Assembly (NCBI GenBank): GCA_029261875.1
Contig: JAJDAL010000024.1
Coordinates: 62,001 to 126,000, forward strand
Origin: Deltaproteobacteria bacterium
GTDB taxonomy: Bacteria > Myxococcota_A > UBA9160 > JAJDAL01
DNA: 64,000 nt
Reading direction: 5' to 3'
Shown piece after piece: positions 25,282-32,786 of the stretch (the stretch's first letter is position 1; each line of letters opens with the position of its first letter). Both the position numbers and the translations under genes were made by a program. The notes beneath the pieces are model-generated. The model saw only the letters and a program-made list of their open reading frames with translations. It searched no databases and had not been told where the DNA came from.

Positions 25282-25842
25282 ATGACCGCTTTCCCGCGCA
25301 ACGAGATGGAAGAAATGGTGGGCCGCTGGCTCGCCGCCAACGAAGCCGCCGGAAAATCCGGCGATTGGTCCAAGATGTCGCAGTTCTACACCGAAGATGC
25401 GCTCTATACCTGGAACAATGGACCCGGTTGGGAGTTCGTCGCGCGCGGACGGCAGGAGATCCACGAAAATGCGTTCGGATCGGAGATGGAAGGCCTCGAG
25501 GAATGGACCTACCCCTACGTGCGAACGCTGATCGACGACCAGAAAGGCGAGTTCATCGGAATCTGGCGCCAGGTGGCACCGGTCAAAGATCCCGAGGGTG
25601 TGCCCTACGAGATCGCGGGAACCGGTGGTTCCTGGTTCCGCTACGCGGGAAACTACCAATGGTGTTGGCAGCGTGACTGGTTCGACCACAGCAACGCGGC
25701 CGCCGTCTTCGGCGAGATGGCGAAGAACAAACAACTCACACCCGGCATGCTCGAGCGCATGAAGAAGGGCTCCAACATGCCGGGCTGGGTGCGCCGCAAT
25801 TCCTACGATTGGTACCAGGACATCACAGACCGCGAGGCTTAG
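25282..25842 (+). CDS. SnoaL-like/NTF2-fold protein
   Basis: 186 residues from an ATG preceded by GGAGG. Residues 10-130 fit an NTF2-like cup: RWLAANEAAGKSGDWSKMSQ, FYTEDALYTWNNGPGWEFVA, then a long aromatic strand, GTGGSWFRYAGNYQWCWQRD. Such folds serve as small isomerases, cyclases or binding proteins. The C-terminal 50 residues are an added helical tail. It lies 33 bp after the TetR gene on the same strand, so it is probably in the P450 operon and acts on the same compound. It overlaps the convergent methyltransferase gene by 20 bp. Confidence 0.7.
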   Translation: MTAFPRNEMEEMVGRWLAANEAAGKSGDWSKMSQFYTEDALYTWNNGPGWEFVARGRQEIHENAFGSEMEGLEEWTYPYVRTLIDDQKGEFIGIWRQVAPVKDPEGVPYEIAGTGGSWFRYAGNYQWCWQRDWFDHSNAAAVFGEMAKNKQLTPGMLERMKKGSNMPGWVRRNSYDWYQDITDREA

Positions 25843-26611
25843 TCCCGACCACCAAACCCGCCTCGAGCTTCACGCGGCTGCATCCCACCGGATCCGGGAA
25901 GAACGGCGCCCGCACATCCGACGGCGCGCGCTGCACGAAGCCGCGCAGCGCCTCGACGGCTTCCCCCGACGTATCGCTGCGTCGCACCCAATCGCCGAAG
26001 TCCATGTCGAGCCACCAACGCGGACCCGCTTCCGAGCGAAGCCCCGCGGCCTCGAACATGCGGCACCAATCCGAAACGCGGTGGTCACGCACATGGGACG
26101 CGTCGCGCAGGATTTCGAAGGTGTTGAGAAACGTATCTCCCGCGCAATCTTCGGGCGCCACGCTGTCGAGAAGCACGAAGCGCCCCCCCGGCCGCAGCAC
26201 CCGCACCACTTCCTGCAAGGCCTGCTCGGGATCCGTGTAGTGGTGCGCGCTCTGGCGCGAAGTCACCCGGTCGAAGTGACGATCGGGAAACGGCAGATTC
26301 TCCACGTCTCCGCGCTGCCAGCGCACGTTGCCGAGTCCGCGTTCTTTCGCCAGGCGCCTTCCCTGTTCGAGCATGGGCTCCGACAGATCGATGGCGTCGA
26401 CTTCCGCCACGTGGGGCGCGAAGAAGAGCGCCGTGTGACCGGCACCACAACCCAGATCGAGGACGCGTTCATCTCCCTGAATGTCCGCTTGGGCGAGCAT
26501 CGCCTCCAGGTCCGGGCCGGCGGCGTGAACGCCGCTGGTCGCGTAGGCGGCGGCAGCGGCGCTGAACTGGGCCTCGACGGCCTGCTTCAAGGTCGGTGTA
26601 TCGAATCGCAT
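25823..26611 (-). CDS. SAM-dependent methyltransferase (class I, UbiE/type 11)
   Basis: 262 residues. The SAM-binding motif I is VLDLGCGAGHTALFFAPHV, motif II lies in VDAIDLSEPMLEQG, and later parts read VENLPFPDRHFDRVTSRQSA and LQEVVRVLRPGGRFVLLDSV, the signature of small-molecule methyltransferases of the UbiE group. The C-terminal half would choose the substrate, which is unknown. It is divergent from a MarR gene with a 77 bp shared region containing two palindromes, so MarR control is likely. Confidence 0.85.
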   Translation of the reverse strand: MRFDTPTLKQAVEAQFSAAAAAYATSGVHAAGPDLEAMLAQADIQGDERVLDLGCGAGHTALFFAPHVAEVDAIDLSEPMLEQGRRLAKERGLGNVRWQRGDVENLPFPDRHFDRVTSRQSAHHYTDPEQALQEVVRVLRPGGRFVLLDSVAPEDCAGDTFLNTFEILRDASHVRDHRVSDWCRMFEAAGLRSEAGPRWWLDMDFGDWVRRSDTSGEAVEALRGFVQRAPSDVRAPFFPDPVGCSRVKLEAGLVVGTKPRGL

Positions 26612-26659
26612 CGCATTCTCCTTCTGGACGTACGCGTTTCCCTCGTCGTACTTGCTTAT

Positions 26660-26684
26660 CGTTAATAATTAACGTAAGTTAACT
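26660..26684. promoter_or_regulatory. Probable MarR operator (two palindromes)
   Basis: CGTTAAT-A-ATTAACG at 26660-26674 is a perfect 7-1-7 palindrome, and AGTTAACT at 26677-26684 is a perfect eight-base palindrome sharing the TTAAC core and ending at the MarR start codon. AT-rich paired sites immediately before a marR gene are typical of autorepression; the divergent methyltransferase gene would be co-regulated. Confidence 0.65.
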
Positions 26685-26688
26685 ATGA

Positions 26689-27147
26689 ATGCCGCGCAAG
26701 CAGAAAAAAGCCCTGGCCTACGAGGCCATCCGCGTGCTCCAGGAATTGGCCGATGTGTTCGATCAGCGGCGCCAGCAATTGGCCGGTGCCGCGGGACTCT
26801 CGGATCTGCAATGGCGGGTCCTGGAAGAGATCGCGGACGAGGAATTCATGCCCTCGCTCTTCGCCAAACGGCGCTCCCAAAGCCCGGCGGGAATCTCCCG
26901 AACCTTGCGCCAGCTGCTCGAACGCGAACTGGTGCGCGTCTCCATCGGGAGCGTGGACGCGCGCCAGCGCGACTATTCCCTGACCGCGCGCGGCAAGCGC
27001 GTGCTCGATTCCCTGCGCGCAGAGCGCGAGGACGCCATTCGCGCCGTGTGGATGAAGCTCAGCGAGGAAGAACTCGCGCGCTTCGCCGCGACCGGCGCCG
27101 GGCTCGCCGTCCGCTTGCGCGGTTACGCGGGCGAGCGAGAGGACTAG
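26689..27147 (+). CDS. MarR-family regulator
   Basis: 152 residues from the ATG at 26689 (MPRKQKKALAYEA). A winged helix is visible: LSDLQWRVLEEIADEEF, SPAGISRTLRQLLERELVRV and the wing SVDARQRDYSLTARGKRVLD. No clear ribosome site precedes it and the operator-like palindromes reach its start codon, so transcript and start may nearly coincide. It is divergent from the methyltransferase gene and convergent with the TonB receptor gene, whose stop lies 4 bp away. The ligand is unknown. Confidence 0.8.
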   Translation: MPRKQKKALAYEAIRVLQELADVFDQRRQQLAGAAGLSDLQWRVLEEIADEEFMPSLFAKRRSQSPAGISRTLRQLLERELVRVSIGSVDARQRDYSLTARGKRVLDSLRAEREDAIRAVWMKLSEEELARFAATGAGLAVRLRGYAGERED

Positions 27148-27151
27148 GCGC

Positions 27152-29161
27152 TCAGCGGAACGCCAGATTGATCCCCAATCGCCCGGAGCGCCCGGGCAGG
27201 ACCACGGCGTCTTTGTTGAACGAAACGTGATTGCGTCCCTTGGCGTTCGTGAGATTGCGTCCGCCCAGCACCAGGTCCACCGGCAGTGCGCCGTCCACGA
27301 GTCGAATGCTGACACTGCCATCGAGGGTCGTGAATCCGCTGGTGGACGTTTCGAAGCGGGCGGTGTCGTGCTGGTCTTCCCGGTGCAGAAACCCCAGACG
27401 GGCGCGCAAGCGGTCGTGGCTGAAGTAGATCCCGCCCCCATAGCGCATGGGAGAGATCCGGGGCACGTTCCCCGAGCGTTCGAGGCGGGCGCGTACGAAG
27501 TCGAATTGCCCATCGATTCCGAACACGCCACCCAGGCACTCGGCCACTTCCAGGGAACCCTGCAGCTCCGCGCCGAAGAACTTGGCGTCTTCCTGGGTGT
27601 AGAAGAGTTCCTGAAGTTCGAGCCCGGCGCCCGCCATACAGGTTCCACTCTCATCGCAGGTGCGTCCCGTGTCGCGGCCGAAGATGAAGTCCCGATACCC
27701 CGTGTAGAAGAGGCTCCCCTCGAACGCGAAGCGGCCGAAGTCGCCGCGAACGAGCAGATCCGCGGTGAGGGAAGTCTCTTCGTCGAAGAGTGGATTGCCG
27801 ACCTGAAAGGTCGAATCCGCCTCGTGGGGCCCCGCGGCAAAGAGCTCGAGTGACTCCGGAGCGCGTTGGGTCGCCGAAAGATTCAGACCCAACGCAATGT
27901 TCTCTGTCGCATCGAACAGGAGGCCCGCCCCAATCGAAAACGGTGAGAAAGACAGATCGCGGCGGCGTCCATCGGCGGGCGTGCCCTCGACGTCGACGGA
28001 TTCGATCCGCAGGCCGAGATGCAGACCGAAGCGATCCGAAACATCGATATCTTCGTAGAGATAGACCGCGAACAGATTTGTCTGGCTGGGGGCCAGAAGC
28101 TCGCTCGCCTCTCCTCCGGCACTGAATTCCACGTCCCGCTGGTGAAACCCAAGCGCCCCTTCCATTCCGAAGATCTCTTCGTGAAGAAGTTCCAGGCGAC
28201 CTTCCCACTCATCGTTGTCGAAGGTCGACGCCGCATTTCCGCCTACCACCTCGGCGTGATCGTAATCGGAATAACGCCCGCGAAAACGCAGCTCCGAGAT
28301 CCCGGAAATGGGCTGGTATAGATCGGCCTCGAAATCCCAGTTCTTGGAGTCGAGATCGATCTTCGACAACTCGCTTGCGCCTTCCTCTGGGGGAATGCCG
28401 TAGACGTTTTCGAAATGGGAATACGCGACTCCCAATCGGCCGTGCTGCCCGATGGCAGCGGCTCCCAGGGAACCCGACCAACCATCGGAATCCGTGTTGC
28501 GCTGTTTCCCCGCCTGGGTGGGAATGTCGTAGTCATCCGAGTCGCGCGTGAACCCGTCCGCGTGATAGGCGATGGGGCCCAGACTCCCTTCGACGACACC
28601 CGCCAGGTCGCGCCCGCGGCTGCCCACGTCGTAACCCACATAGAAATCGCCCTCTGCGGGCCCGTCGAAATGCGCTCGCGGAACGCGGCCCGTAATCGCA
28701 TTGACGACCCCCGCGATCGCCCCCCCGCCGTAGCGAAGTGCCGCCGGCCCACGCACGACTTCGACGCGGCGGGCGGTCAAGGGATTGACTGGAACACCGT
28801 GGTCGGCGCTGACCGCCGATACGTCGTGGGTCCCATTGCCGTCCTGAAGAATGCGCACCCGAAAGCTGTCTTGACCGCGAATCACCGGGCGACTCGCCCC
28901 GGCCGCGAAGGAGGAGGTCGTGATGCCGGCTTCCTGGCCCAGAGTTTCCCCGAGCGTCGCGCCCAGGTGTCCCAGCACGTGATCGCGATCGAGCACGTTG
29001 ACGGGAACCGAGAGCTCGTCGCCGCTGTGGGACAGCGGAGCCGGCGTCACGAGGATCTCGTCGATCTTCGCCGCGTCTTCTTCATTGTGTTGCGGCTCGC
29101 TCGCCAGAGCCGCTTTGCCCGCGAGCAAAGCGACGAGCGCCGCCCGAAAAACGAATCTCAT
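27152..29161 (-). CDS. TonB-dependent outer-membrane receptor, ZnuD-like
   Basis: 669 residues. A signal peptide (MRFVFRAALVALLAGKAALA) precedes a plug domain with IDEILVTPAPLSHSGDELSV, LGETLGQEAGITTSSFAAGA, SRPVIRGQDSFRVRILQDG, then RRVEVVRGPAALRYGGGAIA. The barrel ends in an aromatic residue before the final Arg (LGINLAFR). The plug phrases resemble the zinc/heme receptor ZnuD and related metal receptors rather than siderophore receptors. The gene upstream on the same strand encodes a small Cys/His protein, which strengthens a metal role. Import would depend on TonB/ExbBD, not present here. Confidence 0.8.
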   Translation of the reverse strand: MRFVFRAALVALLAGKAALASEPQHNEEDAAKIDEILVTPAPLSHSGDELSVPVNVLDRDHVLGHLGATLGETLGQEAGITTSSFAAGASRPVIRGQDSFRVRILQDGNGTHDVSAVSADHGVPVNPLTARRVEVVRGPAALRYGGGAIAGVVNAITGRVPRAHFDGPAEGDFYVGYDVGSRGRDLAGVVEGSLGPIAYHADGFTRDSDDYDIPTQAGKQRNTDSDGWSGSLGAAAIGQHGRLGVAYSHFENVYGIPPEEGASELSKIDLDSKNWDFEADLYQPISGISELRFRGRYSDYDHAEVVGGNAASTFDNDEWEGRLELLHEEIFGMEGALGFHQRDVEFSAGGEASELLAPSQTNLFAVYLYEDIDVSDRFGLHLGLRIESVDVEGTPADGRRRDLSFSPFSIGAGLLFDATENIALGLNLSATQRAPESLELFAAGPHEADSTFQVGNPLFDEETSLTADLLVRGDFGRFAFEGSLFYTGYRDFIFGRDTGRTCDESGTCMAGAGLELQELFYTQEDAKFFGAELQGSLEVAECLGGVFGIDGQFDFVRARLERSGNVPRISPMRYGGGIYFSHDRLRARLGFLHREDQHDTARFETSTSGFTTLDGSVSIRLVDGALPVDLVLGGRNLTNAKGRNHVSFNKDAVVLPGRSGRLGINLAFR

Positions 29162-29172
29162 CGAATCTCTCC

Positions 29173-29190
29173 CCCCGCGTGCTCGCGGGG
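29173..29190 (-). promoter_or_regulatory. GC hairpin directly before the TonB receptor ribosome site
   Basis: On the minus strand CCCCGCG-AGCA-CGCGGGG forms a perfect seven-base-pair hairpin. It ends immediately before GGAG (29172-29169), which lies seven bases ahead of the ATG at 29161. A structure abutting the ribosome site could restrict translation of the receptor, but nothing shows this directly. Confidence 0.4.
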
Positions 29191-29288
29191 TCCCGCATCG
29201 AGTGGGTCTGAATCGGTGTGAACGTCAGAGCAGGGAACGGAAGACGCCCCGCGCCTGAAGGCACGCATCAGGGGAAAGGCGTCCGGTC

Positions 29289-29618
29289 CTAGGAGGTTCG
29301 GGGCGGAGCGCGAGCGTGCTCCGGTGCTCCAACAAAGGAGAATGCGAGCCGGAACGTCGATCCAACGCGGGCGAAGCCACCTGCCGGAGGAGTCCCACAG
29401 CCATCGGGTGTGGGGCTCACCGCTCCCGTGCGCAGCGAGCGAACCGCCGCACAGACCGAGCAATCGACTTCCGCGACCTGGCCATCGACGGCCTGCTGGA
29501 CCGCGGTTTCCCCCCCCGGAATCCACGACCCGTGCTGGTGTAAGGGGCCCAGCGCCCCTTGGACCCCCAGGCCGATCCAGAGCGCCGCAATCAAGCTGCG
29601 GTTGAGCCAGAAGCGCAT
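29289..29618 (-). CDS. Small exported Cys/His protein (DUF2946-like)
   Basis: 109 residues from the ATG at 29618. An N-terminal hydrophobic segment (LIAALWIGLGVQGALG) is followed by H27 and H29 in LHQHGSW and by C53 and C56 in DCSVC. A hydrophobic start with HxH and CxxC is what I know from DUF2946-type proteins, which often sit next to copper or zinc TonB receptors. The tail is Pro/Ala/Arg rich. It lies 127 bp upstream of the receptor gene on the same strand and is the first gene after a divergent promoter palindrome. A periplasmic metal-handling role is inferred. Confidence 0.55.
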   Translation of the reverse strand: MRFWLNRSLIAALWIGLGVQGALGPLHQHGSWIPGGETAVQQAVDGQVAEVDCSVCAAVRSLRTGAVSPTPDGCGTPPAGGFARVGSTFRLAFSFVGAPEHARAPPRTS

Positions 29619-29682
29619 AGCGGGTCGATAGCCTCTTTCTCGAGGTGCCTCAAGCAGTCCGGGCGCTTCCGTTCGGTTGCAA

Positions 29683-29706
29683 ATATTGTATGGGCCCATA
29701 CAATAT
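29683..29706. promoter_or_regulatory. 24 bp perfect palindrome in a divergent promoter
   Basis: Two perfect 12-base arms, ATATTGTATGGG and CCCATACAATAT, without spacer. On the plus strand TACAAT (29699-29704) is a good -10 box, with TTGCAA (29677-29682) 16 bp before it as a -35 box. The symmetrical TACAAT on the minus strand (29690-29685) is a -10 box for the Cys/His protein gene. The site should therefore control both the thiolase operon and the metal-receptor genes, or at least the former. The MarR gene in the thiolase operon is a candidate regulator. Confidence 0.7.
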
Positions 29707-29779
29707 GAACAAATACGAACTATCGCTCCCCGTGCGCCCGCACGGATTTCCACCCCCATCCTTTCAGGAAGGAGACTCC

Positions 29780-30955
29780 ATGCGCGAGGTTGTCATCGTC
29801 GAGGCCGTTCGAAGCCCCCTGGCGAAACGAAAAGGCGGTCTGTCTGCGACCCATGCCTGCGATCTGCTGGGCCAGGTTCAATCCGCGATTTTCGAGCGCA
29901 GCGGTGTGGACCCCAGAGAAGTGGGGCAAGTGGTGGGAGGCTGCGTGGGACAAGTCGGCATGCAGACCATGAACGTGACGCGCAACGCCTGGCTGACCGC
30001 GGGGCTTCCGTTGGAAGTCGCCGCCACGACCGTGGACGCTCAATGTGGCTCCTCGCAGCAGGCGTCGAATCTCGCGTACGCGCTGGTGGCGGGCGGTGTG
30101 GTCGATTCCGCACTGGGCTGTGGGGTCGAATTGATGAGCCGCGTCCCCATGGGCGCAACGATTCCCAAGGAGCCCTTCTCGGGGAAACCGGTCAACAAGA
30201 ATTATTGGAAGAACCACGAGTTCACCTCCCAGTTCGAAGGCGCCGAACGCATCGCCAAGCAATGGGGCATCACGCGCGAAGACGCCGATGCCTTCGGGAA
30301 GCTCTCCCAAGACCGGGCCAAACAAGCGTGGGCGAACGAAAATTTCAAGACGCAGATTCAGCCAATCGACGCAGCAGATTGGGGCGAAGACGGAAAGCCC
30401 GCGAAGACCACCCACATCTGCGACCGCGATGAAGGCCTGCGCGATACGACGCTCGAAGCCCTGGCGGGACTCAAGACGAATCTGCCGGACGGCGTTCACA
30501 CGGCGGGCTCTTCGTCGCAGATCACCGACGGCGCCGGCGCCGTGCTGATGATGACGCGGGAAAAGGCCGAAGCCATCGGCGCGCGCATTCGCGCCACCAT
30601 CGTGGATACCTGCCTGGTGGGTTCGGATCCGGTCCTGATGCTGACGGGCCCGATTTACGCGACCCAGAAGCTCCTGGCCGACAACAACCTGCAAATGGGC
30701 GACATCGACGTGGTGGAAATCAACGAAGCCTTCGCATCGGTGGTGTTGGCTTGGGAGAAAGAACTCAAGCCGGACATGAGCACTGTGAACCCGAACGGCG
30801 GCGCCATCGCGTTGGGACATCCTCTCGGCGGAACCGGTGCGATCCTGCTCACCAAAGCGATTCACGAACTCGAACGCGCGGACAAGGAACACGCCCTCGT
30901 CACCATGTGTTGCGGCGGCGGCCTCGGGACCGGCACGCTGATCAAGCGCGGCTAG
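29780..30955 (+). CDS. Thiolase (acetyl-CoA acyltransferase)
   Basis: 391 residues from an ATG preceded by AGGAG; longer readings cross the promoter palindrome. It is a typical thiolase: nucleophile C89 in VDAQCGSSQQA, histidine in NPNGGAIALGHPLGGTG and the second catalytic cysteine in TMCCGGGLGTG. It cleaves a 3-oxoacyl-CoA with CoA, or condenses two acyl-CoAs. SSSQITDGAGAVLMMTREKA and VVEINEAFASVVLAWEKE are also standard. It heads an operon with a MarR gene and two acyl-CoA dehydrogenases, so it most likely performs the last step of a beta-oxidation-like degradation of a side chain or ring. Confidence 0.9.
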   Translation: MREVVIVEAVRSPLAKRKGGLSATHACDLLGQVQSAIFERSGVDPREVGQVVGGCVGQVGMQTMNVTRNAWLTAGLPLEVAATTVDAQCGSSQQASNLAYALVAGGVVDSALGCGVELMSRVPMGATIPKEPFSGKPVNKNYWKNHEFTSQFEGAERIAKQWGITREDADAFGKLSQDRAKQAWANENFKTQIQPIDAADWGEDGKPAKTTHICDRDEGLRDTTLEALAGLKTNLPDGVHTAGSSSQITDGAGAVLMMTREKAEAIGARIRATIVDTCLVGSDPVLMLTGPIYATQKLLADNNLQMGDIDVVEINEAFASVVLAWEKELKPDMSTVNPNGGAIALGHPLGGTGAILLTKAIHELERADKEHALVTMCCGGGLGTGTLIKRG

Positions 30956-30965
30956 CGGTTCGAAT

Positions 30966-31460
30966 TTGGCCCCCACCAAGCACGAACTGGATGCACCGCC
31001 CTGGCAGCGCGTGGAGTCGACCCTGATGGCGACCGCGCGCGCCATCCGCCAGGCCTATGGCCAACGGCTCGCGGGACTCGACCTGAATCTCTCGCAGGCG
31101 AGTTTGTTGTCTTTCGTCCACGAATCGGGCCCCTTGTCGCAAACCCAGCTCGCCGAGGGGTTGGGTGTGGGCCGCGCAGCGACGGGGACAGTGATCGACG
31201 CGCTCGAGAAGCGTCGCCTGGTCGAGCGAGAACCCGACCCCAGCGACCGACGGGTTTGGCTCATCTCCGTCACCCAAGCGGGCAAGGACCTGGTCGAACC
31301 CATTGGCGAAATCGACCGGACGCTGCGCAGCGAACTCCGAGCCGGAGTTTCCCGGGCTGAACGCCAGCAATTGGCTCAGCTCCTGTTACGCCTCCAATCG
31401 AACCTTGCGGACATTCTTGCGGAGAGCAAGACATCCGCCACCAAGGAGAATGATCGATGA
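30966..31460 (+). CDS. MarR-family regulator in the thiolase operon
   Basis: 164 residues starting at a TTG 11 bp after the thiolase stop. The winged helix is clear: NLSQASLLSFVHESGPLSQT, QLAEGLGVGRAATGTVIDAL, then the wing EPDPSDRRVWLISVTQAG. Its stop overlaps the next start (ATGA). Being the only regulator in this operon, it is the best candidate for the 24 bp palindrome at 29683-29706. A CoA thioester or free acid ligand would fit, but this is inference. Confidence 0.8.
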   Translation: MAPTKHELDAPPWQRVESTLMATARAIRQAYGQRLAGLDLNLSQASLLSFVHESGPLSQTQLAEGLGVGRAATGTVIDALEKRRLVEREPDPSDRRVWLISVTQAGKDLVEPIGEIDRTLRSELRAGVSRAERQQLAQLLLRLQSNLADILAESKTSATKENDR

Positions 31461-32689
31461 ACGAATCCGAAGTTCGAGAACGCACGCGCAAACTGCTCGA
31501 GGAAATTCATCCCGATACCGAGGGAGTGGATCACGTCGCCTTCCGCACCGCGCAGTTCAACCACGGCCTCGCCATGGTGAGCTATCCCGAAGGACTCGGC
31601 GGACTCGATCTCGAACCCAAGATGCAGGCGGTGGTGAACGACGAGCTGCAGAAGAACTGCAAAGTCTTCTACGAGAGTCTTGCCATCAACCCGATTGGGA
31701 TCGGCATGGGGATGCCCACACTCCTGACGTACGGCAACGAGAACCTCAAGAAAGACCTCATGCGGCGCATCTTCACGGGCGAAGACATCTGGTGCCAGCT
31801 CTTCAGTGAACCGTCCGCGGGATCCGACGTCGCGGGGCTCGCCATGCGGGCTGAGCGCGACGGCGAGGATTGGGTGCTGAACGGGCAGAAGGTTTGGACG
31901 ACGCTCGCCCACATCTCCAAATGGGGCATGCTGCTCGCCCGTACGAACCCCGACGTTCCGAAGCACGACGGCCTGTCCTACTTCCTGCTCGACATGGAGG
32001 CGCCGGGCGTCGAAGTTCGCCCCCTCTATCAGATCACCGGCGAAGCGGAGTTCAACGAAGTCTTCCTCAACGACGTGCGCATTCCCGCCGACCGCATGCT
32101 CGGGAAGGAAGGCCAGGGTTGGCGCGTCGCGATTACGACGCTCATGAACGAGCGCTCCGCCCTGGGCGGCGGTTCTTCGCGCAAGGGCGGCGGACCGGTG
32201 GCGCTGCTGATGAAGATCCTGGAAGAAAGCGACGCGGTCCGCACCGCTTCCGAGCAGGCGATTCTCGAAGACAAGGTGACGGACCTCTACATCCGTGCGG
32301 AGCTGCTGCGACTCACCACCCTGCGCGCCAAAGCATCTCAGCGTTCCGGAAACCCGGGACCCGAAGGATCCGTGGGCAAGGTCGCTCAATCGGAGCTCTA
32401 CCAACAAGTCTGGGAAGCCTGCATCTCGGCCATCGGCGACGATGGGCTCGTCTACGAACCCGGTTACGAGCTGCGTCGCCCGGGCGAGGGAGACGATCTT
32501 CGATCGGCGAGTGACGCTGCCGGTCGGCGTCTGACCGCCAAGTATCAGTTGCTGCGATCCCAGGCGAACACCATCGAGGGCGGAACCTCGGAAATCATGC
32601 GCAACATTCTCGGCGAACGCGTCCTGGGCCTTCCCGGCGAACCGCGCGTCGACAAGGAAATCCCCTGGAAGGACGTTCCGCGAGGCTAA
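31457..32689 (+). CDS. Acyl-CoA dehydrogenase, larger partner
   Basis: 410 residues. The flavin-binding phrase WCQLFSEPSAGSDVAGLAMR, GQKVWTTLAHISKWG and the C-terminal NTIEGGTSEIMRNILGERVL, with the acidic residue at the position of the medium-chain enzyme's catalytic base, are all present. It oxidises an acyl-CoA to the 2-enoyl-CoA with FAD and passes electrons to ETF. The next gene encodes a shorter, divergent acyl-CoA dehydrogenase, a pairing known from steroid side-chain degradation (heteromeric FadE/ChsE-type enzymes). It overlaps the MarR gene by ATGA. Confidence 0.85.
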   Translation: MNESEVRERTRKLLEEIHPDTEGVDHVAFRTAQFNHGLAMVSYPEGLGGLDLEPKMQAVVNDELQKNCKVFYESLAINPIGIGMGMPTLLTYGNENLKKDLMRRIFTGEDIWCQLFSEPSAGSDVAGLAMRAERDGEDWVLNGQKVWTTLAHISKWGMLLARTNPDVPKHDGLSYFLLDMEAPGVEVRPLYQITGEAEFNEVFLNDVRIPADRMLGKEGQGWRVAITTLMNERSALGGGSSRKGGGPVALLMKILEESDAVRTASEQAILEDKVTDLYIRAELLRLTTLRAKASQRSGNPGPEGSVGKVAQSELYQQVWEACISAIGDDGLVYEPGYELRRPGEGDDLRSASDAAGRRLTAKYQLLRSQANTIEGGTSEIMRNILGERVLGLPGEPRVDKEIPWKDVPRG

Positions 32690-32701
32690 TGGTCCGATGG
32701 C

Positions 32702-32757
32702 GCCCGCGGGCGAGAGCCCAACTGCGGGCAAGACCTTTTGCGGGCCCACAAGCCCGC
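32702..32757 (+). other. Intercistronic hairpin sequences between paired dehydrogenase genes
   Basis: The 97 bp gap holds the palindrome GCCCGCGGGC (32702-32711) and a six-base-pair hairpin GCGGGC-CCACAA-GCCCGC (32740-32757). No T run follows, so it is not a good intrinsic terminator. It may stabilise or process the mRNA between the two dehydrogenase genes. Confidence 0.4.
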
Positions 32758-32786
32758 CCCCCATATCTAACGGAAGGAAACATCCG

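Noticed and set aside
29683-29706. A Zur or Fur box before the metal-receptor genes
   Set aside because: The palindrome has a GGGCCC centre and TTGTATG arms, unlike the AT-rich Zur (TGTTATAATATAACA) or Fur consensus.
32740-32757. An intrinsic terminator between the two acyl-CoA dehydrogenase genes
   Set aside because: The hairpin is only six base pairs and is followed by C residues, not a T run, so read-through is expected.
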